From: Streptomyces sp. NBC_01283
GTDB taxonomy: Bacteria > Actinomycetota > Actinomycetes > Streptomycetales > Streptomycetaceae
Reading direction: 5' to 3'
Assembly: GCF_041435335.1 (NCBI RefSeq)
Contig: NZ_CP108430.1
Coordinates: forward strand, 3,206,501-3,270,500
DNA: 64,000 bases
The notes under the pieces were generated by a model that was not told the origin of the DNA, ran no database searches, and worked only from the letters and a program-made list of their open reading frames with translations. The translations under genes were made by a program, and so were the position numbers. This document shows, in pieces, positions 44,328 to 52,279 of this stretch. Within the stretch, counting starts at the first letter, position 1. Every line of letters begins with the position of its first letter.

Positions 44328-44369
44328 GCAGGAGCGGCGGGCTGCTTGGCGGTAGGGCGCCGCTCCTGC
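44328..44369 (-). other. TTGGCG-loop hairpin, copy 6 (operon leader)
   Basis: Perfect 11-bp stem GCAGGAGCGGC/GCCGCTCCTGC closing a 20-nt loop GGGCTGCTTGGCGGTAGGGC, 21 bases before the first gene. It cannot be a terminator of an upstream gene in this operon. Confidence 0.85.
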
Positions 44370-44414
44370 GTGGTGTGGCGGAGCTTTCGACAGCTCCGGG
44401 CTCTCGTGTTCCCA

Positions 44415-44453
44415 ACTGGTGCGCACCAGTAGATTGCATCTGGTGCGCACCAG
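44415..44453. promoter_or_regulatory. Paired 14-bp palindromes, candidate operators
   Basis: CTGGTGCGCACCAG occurs at 44416-44429 and 44440-44453, 24 bp apart. The first extends to a 16-bp palindrome. They sit where the leftward promoter should be; the GntR-Nudix repressor is the obvious candidate binder. Confidence 0.65.
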
Positions 44454-44541
44454 TTGTCAACCACTCTCGCTATCTGGCTTCTGAACTCGCCTTCTGGCGA
44501 CACCTAAAGAGAACCGCCAACCTCAACTCGCCGGTAGCCAA

Positions 44542-44610
44542 CAGGGGTTAACCGGGTCTCTGTTAACCCCTGCCGACCTGCACCGATGTGCGGCATGCTT
44601 CTGTTAACAG
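44542..44610. promoter_or_regulatory. GTTAAC-centred inverted repeats before the XRE regulator
   Basis: CAGGGGTTAAC (44542-44552) and GTTAACCCCTG (44562-44572) are a perfect 11-bp inverted repeat. A related palindrome CTGTTAACAG lies at 44601-44610, just before the regulator. Likely an autoregulatory operator set. Confidence 0.6.
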
Positions 44611-44639
44611 GTGACGACGCCAAGTTGAGGGCGGTACAG

Positions 44640-45773
44640 GTGTCCAACCGGCTACGCGAGATCCGAAAAGCACGAGGCTGGTCACAAGATCGACTAATCC
44701 GCGAGATCGAGCGATTCGCACATCAGCACATGCTCGATGTGGCATCAACGGCGAGCCTGCGCGTCTACGTCTCCGAATGGGAGAATGGAAAGCGCCAGGT
44801 CAGCGAGCGATACGCACACATCCTGCGCCCGCTATTCGGGGTCACAGATGCGGAGCTCTTCGACCGCAACGACGGGCACGCTCCTGCTGTCGAGCCCGGC
44901 GGATACACCGAGTTGATGAGCCGGATCGACTCGGCCCGAAGTGTCAGTACCGCCATGGTGAAGACGTTCATGGATCAAACCGAGCTCCTACGCACCCTTG
45001 ATCGTCAGATGGGCGCTGCAAGCCTCGTTGACCAGATGACGGGTCACCTAACGGCACTCGAAGAGGCCCTGACCTTCGCCGTATTGCCTGACGCTCGACG
45101 CCCCGTTGCACGAGCGCTTGCCGGGGCCGCAACCCTGGCAGCTTGGCAAGCTCTCAGCGCCGGCTCTGTCGAGCGGGCTTGGCGAAACTACGAGTTGGGG
45201 AAGCGTGCAGCGCAAGAGGCTGAAGAACCCATGTATTTAGCCCACGCCACGGCGGAGCAAGCGTACGTACTGAATGAGGGCGGCCGTCCTGAGATGGCGG
45301 TCCAACTGGTACGGGAAGCGCAGCGCCTAGGCGGGGAGCAGACCTCACCACGTCTCCGGGCATGGCTGTTCGCTGCCGAAGCCGAGCTGTGCGCCAAGGC
45401 CAACATGCCGGACGACTGCAACCGAGCTCTGGACAAGGCCATCGTCTCCCTTCCACCTGGAGACGAAGACCGAGATCCGGACATGCTTAGCATCTTCCTG
45501 AACAGCAGCCACCTTGCCCGTTGGCGAGGCAACGCACTCGCCATGATCGGCGACGCCAACGCTCTTGACAGCCTCTACACCGGGCTCCGGACAACCGATC
45601 CCACATTCGTCCGCGCGACATCCGGTCTGCGTTGCGATCTCGCTCAAGCACACCTTGCCCGCGGCGAGTTCAGCCAAGCACAGGAGCATCTACAACAGGC
45701 CCGCTTGCTGGCTAACCGCACTGGGTCAGTCCGACACCGCCGGCGAATCGAGCAGCTCACGCAGAAGCTCTAG
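44640..45773 (+). CDS. XRE-family regulator with TPR-like C-terminus
   Basis: 377 residues if started at GTG 44640 (GAGGG 8 nt upstream; ATG 44586 would add 18 residues). N-terminal HTH NRLREIRKARGWSQDRLIREI to YVSEWENGKRQVS, then about 280 residues of helical repeats (AHATAEQAYVLNEGG, LAQAHLARGEFSQAQEHL) like TPR modules of Streptomyces peptide- or ligand-sensing regulators. It is divergent from the transfer operon, converging on the GntR-Nudix gene with a 17-bp overlap. Confidence 0.8.
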   Translation: MSNRLREIRKARGWSQDRLIREIERFAHQHMLDVASTASLRVYVSEWENGKRQVSERYAHILRPLFGVTDAELFDRNDGHAPAVEPGGYTELMSRIDSARSVSTAMVKTFMDQTELLRTLDRQMGAASLVDQMTGHLTALEEALTFAVLPDARRPVARALAGAATLAAWQALSAGSVERAWRNYELGKRAAQEAEEPMYLAHATAEQAYVLNEGGRPEMAVQLVREAQRLGGEQTSPRLRAWLFAAEAELCAKANMPDDCNRALDKAIVSLPPGDEDRDPDMLSIFLNSSHLARWRGNALAMIGDANALDSLYTGLRTTDPTFVRATSGLRCDLAQAHLARGEFSQAQEHLQQARLLANRTGSVRHRRRIEQLTQKL

Positions 45774-46548
45774 ACGACCCTCCGGCGCGCGAAGCCAGGA
45801 CGTGCAGTAGAGCGACAAGTGTTCCCGAACCCATCAGCTCATCCCGAGCCATCAGCGCGGGAACGTCCGAGAGGGGCACCCAGGCGACGTGCCCCGCTTC
45901 CTCGATATCCGTGGGGTCACCGACGTGCGTGGCGCCCCGTCCGACGTAGATCTCGTGCGGGGAATCGACCATGCCCACCATGGGCTGATAGGTGACCACG
46001 TGTTCCAAGGATTTCGGGCGCCAGCCCGTCTCTTCCTCGAACTCTCGCAGGGCGGTCGCTTGCGGTTCCTCGCCATCGTCCACGATGCCGCCGGGTAGCT
46101 CCCATCCCCACTTACCCGGCACGAAGCGATAACGCCAGAGCATGAGTACACGGTCCTGATCATCGATCACAGCAGTGATTGCGACGTGGTGCAGCCGGAC
46201 CACGTGATGTTCGAAGCGCTCAACGCCGGGCGGCTCGACGTCCACGAGATCCAGCTTCACCCAACGGTTGTCGTAGATCCGACGCTCACCATGGATCTGC
46301 CAGGGTTCGAGGTCTTCTGGTCGTTCGACGCTCACGGCGTGGACAGGAACCCGGTAGGAGCTTCGGACGTGCGACTCGATCACGCCTTCCGCGACGAGCT
46401 TCGCGAGTACGACGCGAAGCTGAGTCCGACCGATCTCCAGTTCCTTCTCAAGAGTGCGTTCAGAGGGAAGCTTCGCACCGGGCTCATACTTCCCCGACGC
46501 GACCCACTCGCGAATCGTCCGGTAGGCCCGCGCCGACTTCGGCCCCAT
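45757..46548 (-). CDS. GntR-Nudix fusion protein
   Basis: 263 residues. Residues 1-65 are a GntR winged helix (AYRTIREWVASGKYEPGAKL and PSERTLEKELEIGRTQLR). From about residue 85 follows a Nudix hydrolase with GGIVDDGEEP and REFEEETGW, resembling ADP-ribose/GDP-mannose-type Nudix enzymes. pSAM2 keeps its GntR repressor KorSA and Nudix immunity factor Pif as separate proteins; here both folds are one chain, so it may both repress the element and confer transfer immunity. That role is inferred. Confidence 0.83.
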   Translation of the reverse strand: MGPKSARAYRTIREWVASGKYEPGAKLPSERTLEKELEIGRTQLRVVLAKLVAEGVIESHVRSSYRVPVHAVSVERPEDLEPWQIHGERRIYDNRWVKLDLVDVEPPGVERFEHHVVRLHHVAITAVIDDQDRVLMLWRYRFVPGKWGWELPGGIVDDGEEPQATALREFEEETGWRPKSLEHVVTYQPMVGMVDSPHEIYVGRGATHVGDPTDIEEAGHVAWVPLSDVPALMARDELMGSGTLVALLHVLASRAGGSSRASA

Positions 46549-46669
46549 GCAAGCAGCAACTCCTCAGATTCTCTGTCCGACTGCCAACCAGCACCAGCGT
46601 AGCCGCCCGATCTGACAGCGCACAGGGCTGATGGCAACGGTCGCGGCCCATCCTGCACCGGGGGTCACC

Positions 46670-47542
46670 TCATGCCGACAGCCAAGCGAGTCGATGCCGC
46701 GCGACGGAATGCACCATCTCGACCTGCCCAGGATCTAGTACCCCGCTGAGCGGTCCGAGCGCGGACACCTCCCGTTCGCGGTACACACGCACGGTGAGCT
46801 GAGTCGCTGCCTTGGCGAGATCTGTCACCCCAACGAACACGATGACGGGCTCGACCCGAAGAGGAAAGCTGACGTAGCGCTCCAGCACCTTCTGTGCCCG
46901 ATGAGCCTCCGCCTTGCTCTTACGCGCGTATGGCTGGGGGCTGCCATGGTTCACACGCGCCATCTCGTCGCCGATCCACACAGCCTTGCCGTGGTGGTGC
47001 TTGGTATTGATGCTGAACACACCACCGGGGCCGATCAACAGATGGTCAATGTCCACGTCTCGGGGTAACGGCACCGAGTGCAGAACACGCCAGCCGCTTC
47101 GAGAGAGCCTCTGTAACTCGCCACCAACCCGCCGCTCACCGGCGAGTCCCTTGCGCCATGAATCCCACTCAGACTGACGCCTCAACAACCAGTCGAGGGC
47201 ACGCTGCCCGAGGGTCTGGCCGCTCTCGTCAAGCAGCTTCCTGAGCGCAGCACCAGGAGGGTTCAACGCAAGGTCATCTGCCGGTGTCAGCTCAGGCAGC
47301 CTTGTTACCTCTTCTTGCCTGGGCCGTGTGCGCGGTGGTGCTGGCACTTCCGTCGGCTGTACCTCCGCGCGCACAAGTCGAGGCCGCAACATCTGCAGCG
47401 CCTCGCGGCGGTGGAGCTCAAGCAGGATCGTGACCTTGCCCGTGCGGCGATCAGCCCAAGCGACGGCAGTACCGTCCGGAAGATTCACATAGAGCCGATC
47501 GTGTCCATGCCGCTTCCAGTGAACGACCTTGAGATCACTCAT
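46670..47542 (-). CDS. NERD-domain nuclease-related protein
   Basis: 290 residues from ATG 47542. The N-terminal 90 residues have a WADRRTGKV domain of unknown role; residues 145-260 form a NERD domain: AGERRVGGELQRL, DIDHLLIGPGGVFSINTKH with the D...K nuclease-like core, and a following KAEAHRAQKVLERY. NERD proteins are predicted nucleases or nucleic-acid processors often found on mobile elements. Confidence 0.8.
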   Translation of the reverse strand: MSDLKVVHWKRHGHDRLYVNLPDGTAVAWADRRTGKVTILLELHRREALQMLRPRLVRAEVQPTEVPAPPRTRPRQEEVTRLPELTPADDLALNPPGAALRKLLDESGQTLGQRALDWLLRRQSEWDSWRKGLAGERRVGGELQRLSRSGWRVLHSVPLPRDVDIDHLLIGPGGVFSINTKHHHGKAVWIGDEMARVNHGSPQPYARKSKAEAHRAQKVLERYVSFPLRVEPVIVFVGVTDLAKAATQLTVRVYREREVSALGPLSGVLDPGQVEMVHSVARHRLAWLSA

Positions 47543-47733
47543 GTCCGCCCCCACGCCAGTAGCTTCCCCACCGACATGGCAGCAGCGGACCACCCCCGCG
47601 GCAAGAGCGCCGAGCAGTCGCGGACAGAGTTTCCCTACTTAATCAAGGCTCGCTGCGCTCGCGGCCGCCAGAGTCAGCCGCGAGCTTCAACTACCCCTGG
47701 CCTGGGTCTTCCGTCCCCGGTGACGCGGGAGAA

Positions 47734-47761
47734 GCCCGCCGGGTACCGCCGCCGCGATCCG
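47734..47761. repeat. 28-bp inverted repeat, left arm
   Basis: Starts GCCCGCCGGGTACCGCCGCC; exact complement of 48066-48093, 304 bp apart. Confidence 0.85.
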
Positions 47762-48065
47762 ACCTAGGGAGGGGAAAAGAACCAGCAGCATCCGTAGGCC
47801 CGAGAAGCGCACGCCGAAGAACACCCCCATCAAGACCACCAGGCACGCGCCACCCAACGAAGTCGGGATCGATCCAAGGACCGAGGGGCCGCGCACAGCG
47901 CGGGGGCGCCGGCCGGCCGCCGCCCGCCGCTTCCATGTCTCCGCCACCAGCTGCGCGCGCCGTCCGTCCGTCGCCCCGGCAGCGGCCAAAACCAAGCACG
48001 GAGCCACAGGGCACAGGGGATTGCCGCACAGCAGGCCAGGGACAGCTTTGTGTTACCGATAAGGC

Positions 48066-48093
48066 CGGATCGCGGCGGCGGTACCCGGCGGGC
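48066..48093. repeat. 28-bp inverted repeat, right arm
   Basis: Exact complement of 47734-47761. No transposase lies between the arms. Confidence 0.85.
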
Positions 48094-48157
48094 AAACCCG
48101 CTACCTGGGCCGTTGCCCCGCGGCTGGGGCGGTCGGCTCCACGGCTTTAGGCAGCCA

Positions 48158-48268
48158 CCATGGGGCGAGCCTCGAAGATCATGGCCCCAACGTCGTGCTT
48201 TAACGGGCAGGTCCACAGACTGCCCGACTCGCCATGAGCTTACGGGGCCATGATCACTCGCCCCATGG
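48158..48268. repeat. Nested inverted repeats, candidate single-strand origin
   Basis: Outer arms CCATGGGGCGAG (48158-48169) and CTCGCCCCATGG (48257-48268), inner arms GATCATGGCCCC (48177-48188) and GGGGCCATGATC (48244-48255), and a central GGGCAG...CTGCCC hairpin around 48205-48225. Confidence 0.6.
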
Positions 48269-48424
48269 CAGCTCCCGCCCAAAGCCGCTCCACCGACCGC
48301 GCGGCAAGGAGTTGGGTGGTCGACTGGAGGTTTCCCGGGGGACGTTAGAGACCACCGGGCTCAAGTGGGCATTCGAGCTGAGAAGAAGGACACTGATCTC
48401 AGAAGGTCCTACTGAGGTGATCGT

Positions 48425-48991
48425 ATGGACTACACCCTTCTCGGCGCGATTATCGCGTTCGTGGTCTTTATCGGGGGGATACTGCACCGTAGCGTTGAGG
48501 GGCGCCGCGAGGCCGTTCGCCAATCTGAGCAGTTCTACCTTCAGCACTATTGGGAAGTCCTCAAGAGCCTTCCTCCCGCCGCGTTGCTTGACACACCCAA
48601 CGAGGAAAAGCCTCCAGTAGATCCAGACGATTCTAATCAAGTCGATCTCTACCGTGCGTGCGCCCTGTATCTGCGGCTGAGTGAGGACGAGTGCGAACTA
48701 CGTAGACGGAGCGGCGTGTCTGATCAAACCTGGAAAAAGTGGGTCCTCGGCATGCGGCACCAGCTCGCCAGATGGCCGGTTCGTGACGTGTGGTGGCAGG
48801 TGCGTGACTCCTCCCACCCCGACATACCGTTGAAGCCCCAATTCGAGTACCTCAGGCAGGTTGAGGCACACAATGGCCGCTACGACTTCTGCGAGATGAA
48901 TGTCCTCCGGCGGGCCTGGCACGGTCTAAGGCCCGGCTGGTGGTGGCGGTGGTGGCGACACAGTGTGCGCTGGGACGGCTCCGAGCGATAG
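48425..48991 (+). CDS. Single-TM protein of unknown function
   Basis: 188 residues from ATG 48425 (GAGGTG upstream). MDYTLLGAIIAFVVFIGGIL is a membrane anchor; the rest is soluble with EQFYLQHYWEVLKSL and a Trp/Arg-rich tail. No family recognised. It stands alone on the plus strand within the cargo region. Confidence 0.6.
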   Translation: MDYTLLGAIIAFVVFIGGILHRSVEGRREAVRQSEQFYLQHYWEVLKSLPPAALLDTPNEEKPPVDPDDSNQVDLYRACALYLRLSEDECELRRRSGVSDQTWKKWVLGMRHQLARWPVRDVWWQVRDSSHPDIPLKPQFEYLRQVEAHNGRYDFCEMNVLRRAWHGLRPGWWWRWWRHSVRWDGSER

Positions 48992-49190
48992 ACGCCGCTA
49001 CGCCGATGGGCCTACGGAGCCGTTGCAGCACAGCGGCGGAGTGCAGCAACCTCTGCGTCAGACCACAGCAGGAGCCACCCGAGGGGAGAGCCGCTGAATT
49101 GGCGCGACCATTGAGCTCCACCGACCGTGTGGTGAATCTTGAATGTAAAGTCAATCACCCGATCGATAGCCAGAAAAATCTGTCAATATA

Positions 49191-50093
49191 TCAGGCTAGC
49201 CCCTTGGACCGGGCCTGCTCTACGTAGTCAGTGACACTGACATGCATTACCTTCTCAGATTCGGACCGGAAAATTCTATAGAACCAGTCGGGGATCGCTG
49301 CGTTGACTTGCCGGATAGCGCATAGACGATCTTGAACTTCTCGACACTTTGCAGCAGAGGGTGACCGACGAGCATTCAATGCAGATTGCCAGATATCAGA
49401 GATCTTCGATTCGGCCTTCTCTTTAGCTCGAACGCTCTCCATATTGGACTTCCACATTTCGATGTACTCGCGAAAAGTAGGCAGAAGTGGCGTAACGACA
49501 GCGAAGATAGAGCTAGCGAAAGACAAGTCAAGAAAATAACAAACAAGAACAATGCCAGCGATCCAAGTAATAATCGCCGCCATGACGACTGCAGCCCAGC
49601 GGCGATGAGTGGAAACACCCCAAGCTAGGTTGCTGCGCTGGCACACAAGCACATCGAGCGGACGAGCCAGCGACCCGGTGTTGCCGTACCAGTCTTCAAG
49701 GTCTCCCCCCTTGTGTCGGTGTGCAGCTTCTACGACAAGCCCACTCGTAGGGCGGTCAGATAGGACACTATTCCAGGGCAGTTGGAAGATTGTGGTATCG
49801 AACTCCTCTTGTACGCTGGCAGCTTCCTTACTCTTCCTCTTCTCTCTCGCGCTTCCCACGATGCTGATCAGAAGGAGAACAACTGCTGAGCCAAAACCAA
49901 TTGGAGCGCGAGCAGACGGGTAGCAAAGGGCCAACACCACACCCAACATCCCTGCCCCCACAACAGTGATTACTCTGGCATTATGGATCGCCTTGGCATC
50001 CGCATAAAGCCTGCGTTGCGCGGCCAGCAGACGTACGGATCTCTCCGAGTTCTGAGCCTCGGAGATAGGGGGATTTGTTGGCGCATAGGACAT
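49191..50093 (-). CDS. S-4TM family putative pore-forming CBASS effector
   Basis: 300 residues from ATG 50093. Four TM segments in two pairs: VITVVGAGMLGVVLALCYPS with APIGFGSAVVLLLISIVG, and AAVVMAAIITWIAGIVLVCYF with SIFAVVTPLLP, separated by about 80 soluble residues. This is the S-4TM effector layout; such effectors permeabilise the membrane when they sense a cyclic nucleotide. The gene follows the CD-NTase by 13 bp and shares its low GC. Confidence 0.82.
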   Translation of the reverse strand: MSYAPTNPPISEAQNSERSVRLLAAQRRLYADAKAIHNARVITVVGAGMLGVVLALCYPSARAPIGFGSAVVLLLISIVGSAREKRKSKEAASVQEEFDTTIFQLPWNSVLSDRPTSGLVVEAAHRHKGGDLEDWYGNTGSLARPLDVLVCQRSNLAWGVSTHRRWAAVVMAAIITWIAGIVLVCYFLDLSFASSIFAVVTPLLPTFREYIEMWKSNMESVRAKEKAESKISDIWQSALNARRSPSAAKCREVQDRLCAIRQVNAAIPDWFYRIFRSESEKVMHVSVTDYVEQARSKGLA

Positions 50094-50106
50094 GTAAAGT
50101 ATCCGC

Positions 50107-50961
50107 TCATCCGTAGGTAGGGAACCTGTTACCAAAGATGGAGCGCCAAATTCTGATGGCCTCACGATTATCTTCGATGGATGCTTTATACCAGGCCGTG
50201 AAAGCCTTGTTCTTGGTATCAGCAATCTGATTCTTTACCCTCAACGCCCGTGGAGCGCTTAGATACTCAGAAACGTCCTTACCCTCATGCCACAGCCAGT
50301 CCAGGGAAGATTCTGCCGTGACGAACCACTGATAGATAGCCCACCCAGTGTCATCCCAGTCGACGGCATCCATTTTTAGCGCAATCACTTCAAGGTGATA
50401 GCTCTGAATGCTTACATCTTGACGCCTATTCCAGTCTTTCATCATCTTCACGACTCGCCTGAAATTTGCACCACGTTCTGACGCCGCATCTATCATATGG
50501 CGAGTGTGAAGATTTGGCTTTGTCTCGATCCATTCTTCCCGGTTCATATCCGGGATGTTGTAGTGAGAAATGGATCCGTCGTCGTTGGTAACCCGAGATG
50601 CAGGAACGACGTCCACGTCTGGCCAGGACTCGAACCTCATGGTCACGGCTTGGCCGTTACGCCGCACACTGCCAGCTCCTGAGCCCAAGGCCGCCTTCAC
50701 AGTCGACAGGACAGCGGAAGGTTTTTCATCTTTGATGTGCTTCCCAAAGTGCAGAACGAGAATTACATCGAGATCAGCATGCGCTTCCAAGGCCGTGAAC
50801 CTTGGAATTGAACCCATTGGGAAACTGTTCAGAACATCCAAAGAGGTACCGATTCGACGGATGATCCAGTCTTTCCTGGTGTTTGCCAGAGCTCGATGAT
50901 CGCCCGGGAGATTGATGGCAGCGTAGAACTGGTCAAAGGCGTAAGGCACTGTCCATACCAC
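50107..50961 (-). CDS. CD-NTase (cGAS/DncV-like nucleotidyltransferase) of a CBASS
   Basis: 284 residues from GTG 50961. The nucleotidyltransferase core is G50-S51 in SFPMGSIPRF, the metal pair D63 and D65 in HADLDVILVL, and the third aspartate D117 in WPDVDVVPA. A helical C-terminal OAS1-C-like domain follows (RVVKMMKDWNRRQ). It would make a cyclic oligonucleotide on phage infection and activate the S-4TM protein. No Cap2/Cap3 or HORMA/TRIP13 genes are present, so this is a minimal type I CBASS. Confidence 0.87.
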   Translation of the reverse strand: MVWTVPYAFDQFYAAINLPGDHRALANTRKDWIIRRIGTSLDVLNSFPMGSIPRFTALEAHADLDVILVLHFGKHIKDEKPSAVLSTVKAALGSGAGSVRRNGQAVTMRFESWPDVDVVPASRVTNDDGSISHYNIPDMNREEWIETKPNLHTRHMIDAASERGANFRRVVKMMKDWNRRQDVSIQSYHLEVIALKMDAVDWDDTGWAIYQWFVTAESSLDWLWHEGKDVSEYLSAPRALRVKNQIADTKNKAFTAWYKASIEDNREAIRIWRSIFGNRFPTYG

Positions 50962-51023
50962 TACATCAGTCTACCCACGAGAGTCCTGCGACAGGAGGTG
51001 TTTCGGGAAGTAGCGGCCCTGAC

Positions 51024-51057
51024 TGCAGGGGCAACGCATGCGTGTGATGCCCCTGCA
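51024..51057 (-). terminator. Hairpin between HNH gene and CBASS
   Basis: Perfect 10-bp stem TGCAGGGGCA/TGCCCCTGCA with 14-nt loop, directly downstream of the HNH stop. It insulates the CBASS pair from the HNH gene. Confidence 0.75.
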
Positions 51058-51079
51058 ACCCCGACGAACCGAGCTTGAC

Positions 51080-51937
51080 TCAGTCTGAGTCTTCGTCCTT
51101 GCGACGCTTGCGATCGCGCTCGTACTTCTTGACCGCCTCAGGTGCGCCCTCTGACGGCCAGGGCTTACAGCCGCGGAGCTCGTAGGTCACCGTCGTGACG
51201 CCGTTCTCCTTGGTCCGATGAGGGACGATGTCCCATCCAAGGACGAACCGCAGTTCACGCAATCGCTTCTTGGGGTCTCCCTTGTGCGTGTCCCGCGCCA
51301 CGATCTGGATCAGTTCGGCAGGCGTGAACTCCCCCTTTTCGGCGAAAGCCTTGAGCAGCTCTCCGATCCGCTCCCAGGGGTTGGGCCGGTGGATCGCCCG
51401 CGCCAGAGCATCGCCGTAGGGGTCCAGGCTCTTGAAGAATGCCTTCTTGCCGTTGTTGTGCGACTGACAGAGCGGTTCCAGGTTGTCCAGCTCCGTCTTG
51501 CCGCCCCAAGAGCGGGGCACGATGTGGTCGATCTGGAGCTTGGTGTCCTTCGGCCCCAGACCACACATCGCACAGAAGCGGCCCTTGATGGTGAAGACTT
51601 CGGCCTGGAGCTTGGGGGAAATCTTCGCGTTGTCGCCGGCAGGCGTCTCGCTCCAACCATCAAGCTTGTAAGCCCACTTGCCATCGCCTTCGCGACGGTA
51701 GGACTCGACCTTGAAGTGGTCACGCACTTCACGGAGCCGACGCTGGGTGTGCACGTTGCCCTTGCCGAAGACCTCGCGGGACCGCTCAATCCACTCATCC
51801 ATGGTCGGCGGGTCGCTGCGCCGCTTCAGCAGGAAGCGAGCAGCCTCGGCCGTCTCCCGGCTCGTGAACAGGGTGTCGATCTCTGCACTGTCCCACTCGG
51901 GCAGCGGGCGTTCGGTCGGTTCGTTCTCGTCCGTCAT
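51080..51937 (-). CDS. HNH endonuclease
   Basis: 285 residues from ATG 51937. HNH core around residues 125-165: CAMCGLGPKD, LQIDHIVPRSWGG, LDNLEPLCQSHNNGK, with both zinc cysteine pairs. Flanking domains (a helical N-terminus and AELIQIVARDTHKGDPKKRL) are not recognised. It is divergent from the restriction enzyme at 52280; the 342-base gap is shared. Possible restriction partner. Confidence 0.85.
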   Translation of the reverse strand: MTDENEPTERPLPEWDSAEIDTLFTSRETAEAARFLLKRRSDPPTMDEWIERSREVFGKGNVHTQRRLREVRDHFKVESYRREGDGKWAYKLDGWSETPAGDNAKISPKLQAEVFTIKGRFCAMCGLGPKDTKLQIDHIVPRSWGGKTELDNLEPLCQSHNNGKKAFFKSLDPYGDALARAIHRPNPWERIGELLKAFAEKGEFTPAELIQIVARDTHKGDPKKRLRELRFVLGWDIVPHRTKENGVTTVTYELRGCKPWPSEGAPEAVKKYERDRKRRKDEDSD

Positions 51938-52279
51938 CAAGGACCCCCTCCTCGCCGTCAGCCCCTGCGGCCAACAACGAGGAAGGTACAGGGCGGCATG
52001 TCAGCACGACAAGGCGTTTATCCATGCCGCACACCCCTAAAGTATCCCGTTTGGCGCTATGACCTGCGTGTTTCCTGAACCTGTGCCGCCGGAAAATTCG
52101 TCTTCGCCAGAAGATTCCGGCGGCGAGATTCTGCCTGGATAGATGCCGCCCGCACGACCAGACGACTAGCTGTCGCTCTAACGGAAGGCCGTCCTCGAAG
52201 GTGTCGAGCGCTGCGTGGTCGAGCTCAACGCCCGTCCGATCGGGCCAAGTTGTCAGTGGGTGCTGGTAGATCATGGAGC
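51938..52279. promoter_or_regulatory. Divergent promoter region with hairpin
   Basis: 342 bases. GCCGCCGGAA (52085-52094) and TTCCGGCGGC (52115-52124) enclose a TCTTC/GAAGA inner stem. Otherwise no gene or clear promoter boxes seen. Confidence 0.5.

Larger units (their letters stand above)
44308..44639. promoter_or_regulatory. Divergent regulatory region of element 2
   Basis: 332 bases between the leftward transfer operon and the XRE/TPR regulator. It contains hairpin copy 6, two 14-bp palindromes, and an 11-bp-arm inverted repeat plus a related palindrome before the regulator start. No additional gene is visible. Confidence 0.75.
47543..48424. other. 882-base gene-poor region with structured DNA
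   Basis: No credible gene. It contains a 28-bp perfect inverted repeat (47734-47761 and 48066-48093) and a nested hairpin at 48158-48268. Such extensive secondary structure next to a rolling-circle Rep element suggests a single-strand origin or sti-like locus, but no experiment supports this. Confidence 0.5.

Noticed and set aside
47734..48093. Insertion sequence or MITE bounded by the 28-bp inverted repeats
   Set aside because: No transposase, no clear target-site duplication beside the arms, and only one such pair in the window.
47691..48282. Several overlapping minus-strand frames of 100-150 codons in the structured region
   Set aside because: Arg/Gly/Pro-rich, mutually overlapping, and crossing the inverted repeats; no convincing start sites.
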